This document shows positions 1-9,459 of a stretch of DNA of 64,000 bases, piece after piece. Source of the stretch: Bog-756 sp963769905. GTDB taxonomy: Bacteria; Actinomycetota; Acidimicrobiia; Acidimicrobiales; RAAP-2. The stretch covers positions 1,550,001-1,614,000 of the forward strand of contig CAVYNG010000002.1 of the NCBI GenBank assembly GCA_963769905.1. Reading direction: 5' to 3'. Under the pieces are notes generated by a model. It had not been told where the DNA came from. It searched no databases and saw only the letters and a list, made by a program, of their open reading frames with translations. The position numbers were made by a program, and so were the translations under genes. The number at the start of each line of letters is the position of its first letter. The first letter of the stretch is position 1.

Positions 1-841
1 ACCACGACGCGGTCAGCGGGCCCGCATATGTCGAGGGATTGTTGGCAGCCGCGAGGGTGACCGGCAACTGGTCGGAGAAGTACACCGGATGGTGAAAGGT
101 CGCAAGGTTGCGGGCGAACCACGGCAGCATCGGCGCGACCGCCACCGCGAGCGCGAGGCCGCAGAGCGAGGCGCGCTTTCGCCACGCCATGCCGCGCTGC
201 CAGAGCACCGTGGGCAACGCGACGAGCGGGACGAGGAGGACGAGCTCGGCGCGGGTCAGCGCGCAGAGACCGCAGAGCAGACCGAGTGCCGCCACGCGCC
301 ACGGCGTGCACTGCCGGAAGCAACGGTTGGCCGCGAGGACGATCAATGCGGCGAGCAGCATGACCAGTGCCTCGGACATCACCTCACCGTCGAAGACCCA
401 GAAGCCCGGGTAGAGGGCGGCGAGCACCGCAGCGATCGCGCCGGCCCTGTCGCCGGCGAGATCGCGCACGACGATCGCCGACACCGCCACGGTCGCGGTC
501 CCCACCAGGCACATCAGCACCAACTGGGCGCCGACCCTGCCGAGGCCCACCGCGTCGCCGGCGGTGAGGAAGAGGGTGAACAGCGGAGGGTGCTGGGCGG
601 ACGCGGCCAGCGCCGGCGGGTAGTGGGCCGACTTGACCACGAAGGGGTTCACGAACCAGTCGCCCTCGAGGTTCAGCCGGGCCTGACCGTGGAAGTAGAA
701 CGCGTCACCCTGGAGCAGCGCGCCCGACTTGACCACGAAGGCATAGACCAGCCGGACCGCCAGGCCGGCGGCGCACGCGGCCGCCACCCACCAGGCGAAG
801 GCCTGCCCGCGCAGGGCCGGCGCCCGGCCCCCCTCCCCCAC
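1..841 (-). CDS. Membrane glycosyltransferase, GT39/ArnT-like (3' end cut by window edge)
   Basis: An open frame runs on the minus strand from a GTG at 841 to the window edge with no stop, giving about 280 codons of the N-terminal part. The GTG shares one base with the TAG of the upstream flavoprotein gene, so the two are co-transcribed. The product is strongly hydrophobic with several membrane spans. An early outside loop carries an acidic residue (GDAFYFHGQAR) followed by a QHPPLF segment, a layout typical of GT-C enzymes such as PMT/ArnT that take sugars from polyprenyl-phosphate donors. The frame is absent from a simple ATG-based reading because it uses GTG. Substrate unknown; the family call is by topology and motif only. 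Confidence 0.75.
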   Translation of the reverse strand, partial: MGEGGRAPALRGQAFAWWVAAACAAGLAVRLVYAFVVKSGALLQGDAFYFHGQARLNLEGDWFVNPFVVKSAHYPPALAASAQHPPLFTLFLTAGDAVGLGRVGAQLVLMCLVGTATVAVSAIVVRDLAGDRAGAIAAVLAALYPGFWVFDGEVMSEALVMLLAALIVLAANRCFRQCTPWRVAALGLLCGLCALTRAELVLLVPLVALPTVLWQRGMAWRKRASLCGLALAVAVAPMLPWFARNLATFHHPVYFSDQLPVTLAAANNPSTYAGPLTASW

Positions 842-2412
842 TACCTTGCGGCGGTCCCGGCTCCGACCGTGCGGCGCGGTGAGACGGGCGCGTCGCGGCC
901 GGTCCGATTCGGGGAGACGGGGCGGGACACACGCTCGTCGCTCGTCTCGTGGTACTCGTCCTCGACGTTGACCGACCAGATGTCGTGGTGCGCGCCGTGG
1001 ATGTTCTCGACGGTCAGCATCGCGGTGTACATCGAGTGATCCTGGTTGTTGTACTTGTGCATCCCGTTCCGTCCGACCGGATGGACGTTGCTCGCCTCCT
1101 CCTCGAACCACCGGCGGATCACCTCGACGTTGTCGCGGTAGACGTCGTCGTAGACCGGGTAGGCCTTCGGCATCCGCACCACGTAGCCGGCCTCGACGTC
1201 CGACGCGTCGACCAAGCCGATGGCGGCGAGCTCCTTCGTCGCGAGTGCGACCAGCTCCTCGTCGGTGGCCCGCCAGAGGTCGTCACCCTCGTTGACGAAG
1301 TACTCGAGCCCGAGGCAGGAGCGCCCGTCCTTCACCAGGTAGGGCGACCACGAACCGAAGTTCTGGATCCGCCCCACCTTGACGTCGGGTGCGTGGATGT
1401 AGATCCAGTTGTCGGGGAAGGCCCGGTCCTCGGGGACCACGAGCGCCACGGTCAGGAAGTCGCGGTAGCGGAGGTCGTCCGCGGCACAGAGGACCTCGTC
1501 GGGAACCGGCGGCTCGACGATCCGGGCCAATGCGGTCAGCGGCATCGAGGAGATCACGTGGGAGGCCGCCAGCCGCTCGGTGCCGGTCCGGTCGGCCACG
1601 GTGACCGCGACCGCCTTCCCCCCTTCGACGTGGACAGCGACGGCGGCCGTCTCCATCCGGAGCCGGCCACCCATGTCGGTGACTCGCTCCGCGCACCGCT
1701 CCCACATCATCCCCGGCCCGTACTTCGGGTACTGGAATTCGTCGATCAAGCTGGTGACCTGTTTCGACGTCGCGCGGCGCCTGCCGGTGAGCGAGGAACG
1801 CACCGGCTCCCACACCGCGTTCCAGAGCGACATGCCCTTGATCCGCTGGGCGCCCCAATCCGCGGAGAGCTCAGAAGCGGGGACCCCCCAGACCTTCTCG
1901 TTGTAGGTCTTGAAGAAGTGGTGGTACAGGCGCCAGCCGTAGTTCGACACGATGTACCCCTCGAGTGTCGAGCGGTCCTTCGGCGGGCGGATCCGGACCC
2001 AGAGGAAGGACAGCCCGCAGCGGAAGGCCTCGAGGATCCCGAGGTTGGAGAGGGCGTTCCCGAGCTTGATCGGGTAGTCGTAGTACTTCCCCCGGTAGTA
2101 GATGCGGCTCATCCGGGGCCGGAGGAGGAAGTCCTCCTGCGGCAGGATCTCGTGCCAGAGGTCTTCGACCGACTTGACCTTGGTGAAGAAGCGGTGGCCG
2201 CCAATGTCGAAGCGCCAGCCGTCGCGCACCACGGTCCGGCTGATCCCGCCGACCACGCTGTCCTGCTCGACCACGACGGCCTGGTCCCCTGCGGCCGCCA
2301 GCCGGTAGGCCGCGGTCAAGCCCGCGGGGCCGCCGCCGATGACCACCACTTGCGGGCCGCCGGGCGAGCGGTCACCCGCTGCGCCGGCCGCTCGGTCTCT
2401 CGGTGGTGCCAT
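841..2412 (-). CDS. FAD-dependent oxidoreductase, UDP-galactopyranose mutase/protoporphyrinogen-oxidase-like
   Basis: About 523 residues. A classical N-terminal dinucleotide-binding fold (VVVIGGGPAGLTAAYRL, then an acidic residue ending strand 2) lies near residues 21-50, followed by GGISRTV and GGHRFFTK, as in UDP-galactopyranose mutases and related amine-oxidase-superfamily flavoproteins. The aromatic-rich YNEKVWG segment also fits this group. ATG 2412 is preferred over the ATG 60 bases upstream because a GGAG-type ribosome site precedes it and the family starts near there. Its setting among three membrane glycosyltransferases suggests a role in making or modifying a sugar for the cell envelope. 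It could instead be a lipid or carotenoid-type desaturase; no sequence search was possible. Confidence 0.8.
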   Translation of the reverse strand: MAPPRDRAAGAAGDRSPGGPQVVVIGGGPAGLTAAYRLAAAGDQAVVVEQDSVVGGISRTVVRDGWRFDIGGHRFFTKVKSVEDLWHEILPQEDFLLRPRMSRIYYRGKYYDYPIKLGNALSNLGILEAFRCGLSFLWVRIRPPKDRSTLEGYIVSNYGWRLYHHFFKTYNEKVWGVPASELSADWGAQRIKGMSLWNAVWEPVRSSLTGRRRATSKQVTSLIDEFQYPKYGPGMMWERCAERVTDMGGRLRMETAAVAVHVEGGKAVAVTVADRTGTERLAASHVISSMPLTALARIVEPPVPDEVLCAADDLRYRDFLTVALVVPEDRAFPDNWIYIHAPDVKVGRIQNFGSWSPYLVKDGRSCLGLEYFVNEGDDLWRATDEELVALATKELAAIGLVDASDVEAGYVVRMPKAYPVYDDVYRDNVEVIRRWFEEEASNVHPVGRNGMHKYNNQDHSMYTAMLTVENIHGAHHDIWSVNVEDEYHETSDERVSRPVSPNRTGRDAPVSPRRTVGAGTAAR

Positions 2413-2691
2413 GCGGCGTGCTCCGTCCTCTCTGCTCGTCCTTCTCGTCTTCTTGTGCCCGCGCACCGGCACAGCGAACCTCTGCCTCGACGACCTGCAC
2501 CACCCGACGCCGCCCTTCGGGCGACCGAGGCCGGGTTACCTGGCGACCGCTCCACGTTCGGCGCCTGCACGAAACCGGATCCCGCCTCCGACGGGTCCGA
2601 GCTGGCGGGCCGCCCGACGAGGCACCTCCGGTGGTGGACTCCGCTGCCGAGGATACTTCCTCACCCCCCGGGGACGGGTGGACGCCGCTGC
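2413..2691. other. Intergenic gap between glycosyltransferase and flavoprotein genes
   Basis: About 280 bases with no convincing coding frame. It separates two same-strand genes and must contain the 5' region of the flavoprotein gene, but I see no clear promoter or terminator. Confidence 0.4.
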
Positions 2692-3905
2692 CTAGGGCAC
2701 GACGATCCCGACGAATGCCAGGAAGGCGTACCCGGCCATGGCCGCGCCGGAACCGAGCAGCACCACCACCTCGACCCACCGGCGCGAGGTCAGCGTGGAG
2801 GCGGCCACCACGAGGGGAACGCGCCGAGCGCGTAGCGCTCGAAGGAGTCGAGGTTCGCGCTGGTGAGCGAGACCGCGAGGACCGCGGTGGCGAAGGCCCC
2901 GTAGGAGGCCGGCAGCTTGGCGAAGGCCACGATCAAAAGGACCACGCACAGCACCACCCAGGGGATGTGGAGGGCGCTGCCGAGGTGATGGCCATGGACG
3001 ACCGAGCTCGCGTTGTGCCACATCGCGGCGAAGGGCGCGGCGAGCGGGCCGCGGTGGCCGCCTTGCTGCTGGATGCGCAACGGGAGCCAGGGGTCGCCGA
3101 ATCGGGCGCCGACCCAGCCGAGGTAGGCACCGGCACCGGCGAGCGGCGCCGCGAGCGCCGAGCATCTCGCCACCCACTGCCGACCGGATCGCCCGCCGCG
3201 ACGCGTGCGCCACAGCTCGACGGCCACCGGCACCACGAGGAGCAGGCCGAGAGGTCGGAGTCCGCCGGCGAGCAGGCCGGTCGCCGCGGCCCACCACCAG
3301 CGGCCCTTCCGTGCCGCGAGCAGCGTGACGATCGCACAGAGCAAGAGCGCGGCGTCCGCGTACCCGAGGACGAGCGAATACGCGGACGGTGCGAGCGCGA
3401 GCAGCCAGACCGACCGGCGGGCCAGTGCCGCATCGCCGAGGTCGCTCCGCACCAGGACCAAGAGGGCGGCCATCGCCCCGAGGGCGCAGAGGTTGGCGAG
3501 CAGGACGAGTGCGGGGCCCACCCCGATGCCGGGCACCCAGCCGAGGACGCGGGCCGCGAAGGGAAACACCGGGAAGAAACGCACCGACTGAGCGCCGGTC
3601 GAGGCGTAGCCGTGCCGGGCGATCGCCTCGTACCAGCCGGCGTCCCAGGTCAGCAGCCCCTGGTGGACGCGGGCTTGCGCACCCGGGTTGCCCGGACGCA
3701 CGGTGGCGACGGTCGTGTGGGCGAGGGCGAGGCTGCCGAGGACGACCGCACGGGCCACGATCCAGGCCGGCAACACCTCGAGGACCCCACTGGCGACGAC
3801 GCCGGCCTCCCTCGCGAACCGGTCGCGGCACGGTCGCTCGACCGGCTCCGGCGGCCGCACCGGCGGCCGTTCGAGCTCCCCGACCTCCTGGTGCTCGACG
3901 GCCAC
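2692..3905 (-). CDS. PIG-V-like mannosyltransferase, interrupted by one frameshift
   Basis: Two overlapping minus-strand frames together encode one protein of about 404 residues. The first ends just after RYALGAFP; the other resumes with LVVAASTLTSRRW and ends at 2692. Adding one base to the GGGG run at 2814-2817 joins them and makes the length divisible by three. The WDAGWYEAIARHGYAS motif in the first outside loop is the hallmark of the PIG-V/Gpi18-like family of polyprenyl-phosphate-mannose-dependent GT-C enzymes, and the rest is about ten membrane spans. GTG 3905 is chosen, six nucleotides after the stop of the upstream gene; an ATG at 3944 would overlap that gene. The lesion is in a homopolymer, so a sequencing error is likely. 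Confidence 0.72.
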
Positions 3906-3910
3906 CGCGA

Positions 3911-5650
3911 TCAGGGGTTCACGGGCGTGAACTTCATCAACCACATCGGCTGGTAGAAGCTGACGTCGTTGCCCACCACCAACTCGCTCACCCGGTAGTG
4001 CGGGTTGGCCTGCAGCGTCTCGACGACGTGCTCGCAGCGCAGACCGTATCCCTGGTAGCCGCCGGCCCAGACCACGAAGATCTGGCGGTTGCCCGCGGCG
4101 GCGGTCCCCTCCAGCCGGACCGCGAATTGGGCGGGCGAGGCGGCCTGCACCGCGTCCTCGTAGTCGACCCAGTCGACGAACTCGGGCCCGGTGCCCCGCG
4201 GGAAGGTGGTCTGGCTGTACTGCCCGGCGGGCAGCAAGCGGTTCACCGCCGGTCCCAGCTGGTCCGGGCAGTAGGCGATCACGTCACCGGGCTGCGCAGT
4301 GTGAGCGATCGCCGCCGCGACCGCTCCGGCCTGGGTCCGGTTGGTGTACACGTTCGGCACCGAGCCGGCGAGACCGGCCACGATGGCCACCGCCAGGATG
4401 CCCACCCGCACCCTTCGGTCCTGGAACACGGTGAGCCCGAGCGCCACCAGGAGGATGAGCGGGATGAAGATGACCGACGCATACCGCGGGTCGAAGGCGC
4501 TGTCGGTGAGGAGGCCGCCCGCGATGGCGGCGGCGTAGGTGCCGGCGATGACGATCGCGAACGGCCTGCCGAGCGGACGGGTGCGGATGTCGAGCTCGAT
4601 GTGGCGCCGGTCGGTGGCGATGCCGAAGAGCCCCAGTCCCGCCAGGGCGAAGAAGACCAGCGCGAGCGCACGTCCCTGGCTGGTGCTGCCTCCCGCGAAC
4701 TGGGCGATCGAGCTGACCGCCGCGCCGAAACTGGCCGGCGTCGACCACGGGGTGCCGGTGTGGCGCGACTGGAAGGCGAAGGTCGGGATCCAGGGTGCGA
4801 ACGCGAGCACACCGACCGCGCCGGCGACGAGGCAGGCCCGGGCCCCGGAGCGCCACTCGGGCCGCCCCCTCCACGCCTGCCACGCCAACCAGAGCGCCAC
4901 GGTTCCGACCAGGTAGACCGACCAGTAGTGGGTGTAGAGGAGCAGCGCGACGACGGCACCCACCGCGACCAGGTTTCCCGCCCGCGGGCGCACCAGCGCG
5001 CGGTCGAGGGCGAGGAACCCGGCCACCGTCAAGAACGCCACCAAGGAGTACATGCGGGCTTCGGTGTCGTAGCGGACCGCGAAGGGAGAGGTGGCGACGA
5101 GGAGCATGGCTGCCCACCCGACCGTGCGGCCGCCGATCCGGCGGCCCGCGACCCAGGCGAGGGGCACCGTCGCGACGCCGATCACCCCCGGCAGGGCGCG
5201 CACCGCGAGGTCCGAGGTGCCGAACCAGCCCATCCAGAAGTGGAGCAGGACGTAGAAGAGAGGCGGCGCCCCGTCACGCCGGAGGAGGGAGGGCAGGGCG
5301 TGGAGGGGCTGGCCGGCGATGCTGACGGTCAACGCCTCGTCGAGCCAGAGGTCCGACCTCGTCCAGAAGCGGAGGACGAGGGCGGCCACGAGGATGACCC
5401 CGGTCGCGACCACGAACAGACGGACGGTCCTCGGGCCGAAGGGCCGGCCTTGCGCATCGGGCGCTGCGCTCGCGACCGCGCCCCGGTCCGGGTTCTGCTC
5501 GGTGCCGACCGGTCCCCGCTTCCTGCCTGCCGGATCGGCCGAGCCCTCGCCCTCGACCGGCCACGCGGTCTCCCCCGGACGTGCCGGAGCGACCCGGCCG
5601 GCCTCCGCGACCGAGGAGGACCCGGGGGGAGCTGCGTCCATGCTTCGCAT
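3911..5650 (-). CDS. GT39-family membrane glycosyltransferase
   Basis: About 579 residues. A poorly conserved, Pro/Gly-rich cytoplasmic N-terminus of some 70 residues precedes the first membrane span. The next loop carries DLWLDEALTVS, the acidic motif of GT39/ArnT enzymes that take sugars from polyprenyl phosphates. Further along, GAPPLFYVLLHFW and RALPGVIGV match the second loop of that family. About ten membrane spans follow, then a soluble C-terminal domain of about 180 residues. Starts at 5701, 5650 and 5641 are all possible; 5650 is a compromise. It heads a minus-strand run with the PIG-V-like gene, the flavoprotein and another GT-C gene, so an envelope glycan locus is inferred. Confidence 0.82.
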   Translation of the reverse strand: MRSMDAAPPGSSSVAEAGRVAPARPGETAWPVEGEGSADPAGRKRGPVGTEQNPDRGAVASAAPDAQGRPFGPRTVRLFVVATGVILVAALVLRFWTRSDLWLDEALTVSIAGQPLHALPSLLRRDGAPPLFYVLLHFWMGWFGTSDLAVRALPGVIGVATVPLAWVAGRRIGGRTVGWAAMLLVATSPFAVRYDTEARMYSLVAFLTVAGFLALDRALVRPRAGNLVAVGAVVALLLYTHYWSVYLVGTVALWLAWQAWRGRPEWRSGARACLVAGAVGVLAFAPWIPTFAFQSRHTGTPWSTPASFGAAVSSIAQFAGGSTSQGRALALVFFALAGLGLFGIATDRRHIELDIRTRPLGRPFAIVIAGTYAAAIAGGLLTDSAFDPRYASVIFIPLILLVALGLTVFQDRRVRVGILAVAIVAGLAGSVPNVYTNRTQAGAVAAAIAHTAQPGDVIAYCPDQLGPAVNRLLPAGQYSQTTFPRGTGPEFVDWVDYEDAVQAASPAQFAVRLEGTAAAGNRQIFVVWAGGYQGYGLRCEHVVETLQANPHYRVSELVVGNDVSFYQPMWLMKFTPVNP

Positions 5651-5834
5651 GGTATCCAGGGTGCGGTGCGAGGTGGGCGAGCCACGCGCGCGCACCACCA
5701 TGGACCCTGGGCATACTTGGCGGTAACGTGCCCCCCGAACTCGACGCCGCCGTGAGAAAGTCGTCCGACGTCGTGCTGCCGGCTCGGGACAGGAGCGACA
5801 TCACACCGAGCATCCACAGGTAAGGGGGGAGCAG

Positions 5835-7523
5835 GTGACAGGGCGCAGTGAGATCGACCGACGCACCTTCCTGTCTCGAAGCGCGGCAACCGGGGGCGCG
5901 GTGGCCCTCGGCGCGATGGCCCCGGCGGCCCTCGCCGCCTGTTCGTCGAATTCCGGCGGCACCCCGACCACCTCCTCGGGGTCGAAGCCGGGGGTCGGGA
6001 CCGGCAGCCCGGTCCGGGGGGGCTCACTGACCGTCGCGACCCTCGCCGACATCGACGGCTTCTACCCCCCGAACAACCACTGGGACACCAACGGCTTCAA
6101 CTACGCCAACGCGATCTACGACCCGCTGATGGCGGTCGCGGCGGACGGGACCATCCAGGGCTACCTCGCCCAGTCGATGAACCCCAACTCGAGCTACGAC
6201 ACCTGGACGCTCACCCTCCGCCCCGGCATCAAGTTCCACGACGGGTCGGACCTCACCGCGGCGGTGGTGAAGGCCAACTACGACGCCCTGCTCTCCTCCG
6301 CGCTCACCGGCCCTGCGCTCAAGCAGGTCACCTCGGTCACGGCCAGCGGCGACCTGACCGTCGTCTTCGCGTTGCAGGCGCCCAACCCCACCTTCCCGGC
6401 CGGGCTCACCACCCAGGTCGGTTACGTGGTGGGCGAAGCGATGATCCGCCAGGCGCAGGCCAACCCCAACAGCTCCCCGACTCCGGTCGGGACCGGTCCC
6501 TTCGTCTACTCGCAGTGGCAACCCAACAACTTCTTCACGGCCACCCGCAACCCGAACTACTGGCGCTCCGGCCTCCCCTATCTCGACCAGATCACCTTCA
6601 AGCCGGTCCCCGACACCACGCAACGCGAATCGACGCTGCGGACCGGCGGCGTCGACATGCTCCAGTCGACCGACCCCAACACCATCTCCCGCTTCTCCGG
6701 GTCGGGGGGCAGCGGCTTCGAGGTGGTCGACTCGGTGACCGGGGTGATCGGCCAGCCGACGGTCGCCTTCATCATGCTCAACTGCGAGGTCGCTCCCACC
6801 AACGACCTCCGCATCCGCCAGGCGCTGGCCAAGGCAACCGACACCGCCGAGATCCGAAAGCTCTACGACGCGGGCTTCGGCGCACCGATCAACGGCCTCT
6901 TCCTCTCCAACTCGCCCTACTACAGCAATACCGGCTACCCGAGCTTCGACCCCTCCGCCGCCCGGAAACTCGTCGACCAGTACAAGGCCGAGCACGGGAC
7001 CCCGACGATCAAGCTGATCACCATCCCCGACCCCCTCTACATCAAGCTCATCCAGATCATCCAGCAGATGTGGACCCAGGTCGGCGTCACCGTCACCCTC
7101 GGCGAGGTCGAACAGGCGACGATCATCACCGACTTCATCACCGGCGAGTTCCAGGCCGCCACCGTCTACCAGTTCGGAGCGGTCAATCCGGACCTCAACT
7201 ACGTCTGGTTCTCGACGACCACCGTCGCACCGGTCGGGAGCATCGGCCTCAACTTCCCTCGCAACTCGGACCCCGAGATCGAGACCGCGCTGCTCACCGG
7301 TCGCCACACCACCGACCAGGCGACCCGGAACACCGCCTACCAGACGGTCAACGAACGACTGGCCAAAGACCTCCCCTATCTGTGGATCTCGCAGTATTTC
7401 TTCTCCGAGGTCGCACAGGACCGGGTGCAGAACTTCGCCAACCCGACATTGCCCAGCGGATCTCCCGGGTACCCCTTCCAGGAGGGCATCTTCTTCCCGA
7501 CGCAGATCTGGCTGGCCGGATAG
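5835..7523 (+). CDS. ABC transporter substrate-binding lipoprotein, family 5 (oligopeptide type)
   Basis: 562 residues beginning at GTG 5835 with a strong GGGGGAG ribosome site. The N-terminus has a twin-arginine motif (DRRTFLSRSA), a hydrophobic stretch and a lipobox ending LAAC, so the protein is predicted to be exported by Tat and lipid-anchored outside the membrane. A Ser/Thr/Gly linker leads into a family-5 solute-binding domain (NAIYDPLMAV, WTLTLRPGIKFHDGSDLTA, GTGPFVYSQW). It is followed by two permeases and two ATPases in one direction, making a complete Opp/Dpp-type importer. The ligand could be peptide, opine, nickel chelate or another small molecule; sequence alone does not decide. 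Confidence 0.93.
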   Translation: MTGRSEIDRRTFLSRSAATGGAVALGAMAPAALAACSSNSGGTPTTSSGSKPGVGTGSPVRGGSLTVATLADIDGFYPPNNHWDTNGFNYANAIYDPLMAVAADGTIQGYLAQSMNPNSSYDTWTLTLRPGIKFHDGSDLTAAVVKANYDALLSSALTGPALKQVTSVTASGDLTVVFALQAPNPTFPAGLTTQVGYVVGEAMIRQAQANPNSSPTPVGTGPFVYSQWQPNNFFTATRNPNYWRSGLPYLDQITFKPVPDTTQRESTLRTGGVDMLQSTDPNTISRFSGSGGSGFEVVDSVTGVIGQPTVAFIMLNCEVAPTNDLRIRQALAKATDTAEIRKLYDAGFGAPINGLFLSNSPYYSNTGYPSFDPSAARKLVDQYKAEHGTPTIKLITIPDPLYIKLIQIIQQMWTQVGVTVTLGEVEQATIITDFITGEFQAATVYQFGAVNPDLNYVWFSTTTVAPVGSIGLNFPRNSDPEIETALLTGRHTTDQATRNTAYQTVNERLAKDLPYLWISQYFFSEVAQDRVQNFANPTLPSGSPGYPFQEGIFFPTQIWLAG

Positions 7524-7551
7524 CGATCAGGTCGACCGACCGCCGGACACG

Positions 7552-8496
7552 ATGACCAAGTACCTCCTCCGTCGCCTCGTCCAGCTGGTGGTGGTGGCCT
7601 TCATCATCTCGGTCCTGATATTCCTCCTGGTCCATCTGCTGCCGGGCGACCCGTCGGTCACCATCCTCGGGCCCAACGACACCGCTCAGAACCGGGCGAT
7701 CCTGTTCAAGCAGCTCGGGCTCAACAAGCCGCTGGTCGACCAGTACTGGATCTGGCTGACCAACGTCTTCCACGGCAACCTCGGCCAGTCCTACCTCGAC
7801 CACGAGTCGGTCGGAAAGATCATCAAAACCGGGTTCCCGATCGACCTCGAGCTGATCATCATCTCGCAGGTCATCGCGTTCGCGGTGGCCATCCCGCTCG
7901 CCCTGTTCACCTCCCGGCGCCCGAACCGCCCGGTCGACAACGTGGCGACGACCGGCACCTTCGGGATGCTGGCCCTCCCTCCCTTCGTGATCGCGCCGGT
8001 GATGGTGGCGATCTTCGCGGTCGGGCTCCACTGGTTTCCCGCCACCGGCTACGTGCCCTTCTCGCAGGATCCGGCCACCAACCTGAAGGACATGCTCCTG
8101 CCGTCGCTTGCGATCACCGCCGGGTCGATCGCCATCTACTACCGCCTTCTCCGCTCGGACCTGATCAGCACCCTGCAGGAGGACTTCATCACCATGGCCC
8201 GCTCGAAGGGCCTCTCCGACCGCCGGATCATGATGCGCCACGCCTTCCGGCCGTCGACCTTCTCGCTGATGGCGGCCGCTGGCGTCAACATCGGATCGCT
8301 GATCGCCGGGACCTTCATCGTCGAGTACCTCTTCGCCCTCGCCGGGTTGGGGTACTCACTGGTCGTGGCGGTACAGCAACGTGACTACCTCGTCGTCCAG
8401 GGCATCACCCTGGTCGTCGCCATCGCCTATGTGGTCGTGCAATTCATCATCGACTTCCTCTTCACCGTGGTCGACCCGAGAGTGGTCCGGGGATGA
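7552..8496 (+). CDS. ABC transporter permease, DppB-like
   Basis: 314 residues, starting MTKYLLRRLVQLVVV, the typical opening of the first inner-membrane subunit of family-5 importers. About six membrane spans are visible. The cytoplasmic EAA-type loop that docks the ATPase reads MARSKGLSDRRIMMRHAFRP in the second half. The segment LPGDPSVTILG after the first span is also characteristic. It lies 28 bases after the binding-protein gene and 3 bases before the second permease, so all are probably on one mRNA. Confidence 0.93.
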   Translation: MTKYLLRRLVQLVVVAFIISVLIFLLVHLLPGDPSVTILGPNDTAQNRAILFKQLGLNKPLVDQYWIWLTNVFHGNLGQSYLDHESVGKIIKTGFPIDLELIIISQVIAFAVAIPLALFTSRRPNRPVDNVATTGTFGMLALPPFVIAPVMVAIFAVGLHWFPATGYVPFSQDPATNLKDMLLPSLAITAGSIAIYYRLLRSDLISTLQEDFITMARSKGLSDRRIMMRHAFRPSTFSLMAAAGVNIGSLIAGTFIVEYLFALAGLGYSLVVAVQQRDYLVVQGITLVVAIAYVVVQFIIDFLFTVVDPRVVRG

Positions 8497-8499
8497 GCG

Positions 8500-9459
8500 A
8501 TGCCTGACGACCGCGAGCTCACCGACACCCGAGCGGGAACCCGTCTCCTCACCGACCGGGTGCCCGGGCAGGCCGCGGTCGACGAGCTGGTGGTCTCGCG
8601 CCAGGGGGAGACGCTCCACTCCGACGACGTGATCGTGACCCGGCCGTTCGGGTTCCTCTTCTGGTTCGCGATCGGCTGGCTCGGGTTGGTGGTGGTGCTG
8701 GCGGTCATCGCCGACCTGCTCCCTCTTCCCAACCCCAACTTCCAGAACTACGCGGCGATCAACGCAGGGCCGAGCATCCACCACCTCCTCGGGACCGACG
8801 ACCTCGGGCGTGACCTTCTCAGCCGTCTCATCTACGGCTCGCGGGTCTCTCTCATCGTCGGCTTCCTGTCGGTGGCGATCGGCCTCGTGGTCGGGGGGAC
8901 CCTCGGACTCCTCTCCGGCTACAAGGGCGGGCGGCTCGATCTCTCGCTCAACGCCGGCGCCTTCGTGATCCTCGCCTTCCCCGCGATCGTCGCGGTCATC
9001 GCCATCGTCGCCTTCTGGGGCGTCTCGGTGTGGAAGCTCACCCTGATCATCGGCATCGGGACCATCCCGTTGATGTTCCGAGTGGTGCGCGCCTCGACCC
9101 TTTCGATGGCGAGTCGCGACTTCGTGGTGGCCGCCCGCGCGATGGGGGCGAGCACGGGGAGGATCCTCTTCCGCGAGATCCTGCCGAACGTGATCCCGGT
9201 GGCGCTCACCTTCGGCCTGATCACCGTCGCCGGGGTCATCGTGATCGAGGGCTCCCTCGCCTTCCTCGGCCTGTCGGTCGCCCTCCCGACACCGTCGTGG
9301 GGCAACCTCATCTCCGAGGGCGCAACCAACGGCAACCTCCAGACCAACCCGCTGATCATGTTGTGGCCGGCGCTCGCGATGTTCCTGCTGCTCCTCTCCA
9401 TCAACCTGATCGGCGACCGGCTCCGCCAGCGCTTCGACATCCGCGAAGGCCTCTTGTGA
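8500..9459 (+). CDS. ABC transporter permease, DppC-like
   Basis: 319 residues. A soluble N-terminal stretch of about 45 residues precedes the first span. The conserved HHLLGTDDLGRDLLSRLIYG segment of DppC-type subunits and an EAA loop (ARAMGASTGRILFREILPN) are both present, with about six spans. It pairs with the DppB-like subunit as the heterodimeric channel. The stop overlaps the GTG of the next gene, indicating translational coupling. Confidence 0.93.
   Translation: MPDDRELTDTRAGTRLLTDRVPGQAAVDELVVSRQGETLHSDDVIVTRPFGFLFWFAIGWLGLVVVLAVIADLLPLPNPNFQNYAAINAGPSIHHLLGTDDLGRDLLSRLIYGSRVSLIVGFLSVAIGLVVGGTLGLLSGYKGGRLDLSLNAGAFVILAFPAIVAVIAIVAFWGVSVWKLTLIIGIGTIPLMFRVVRASTLSMASRDFVVAARAMGASTGRILFREILPNVIPVALTFGLITVAGVIVIEGSLAFLGLSVALPTPSWGNLISEGATNGNLQTNPLIMLWPALAMFLLLLSINLIGDRLRQRFDIREGLL

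Noticed and set aside
3389..5755. Plus-strand open frame of 788 codons opposite the GT39-family gene
   Set aside because: Same codon-bias shadow effect; the opposite strand encodes a clear membrane glycosyltransferase.
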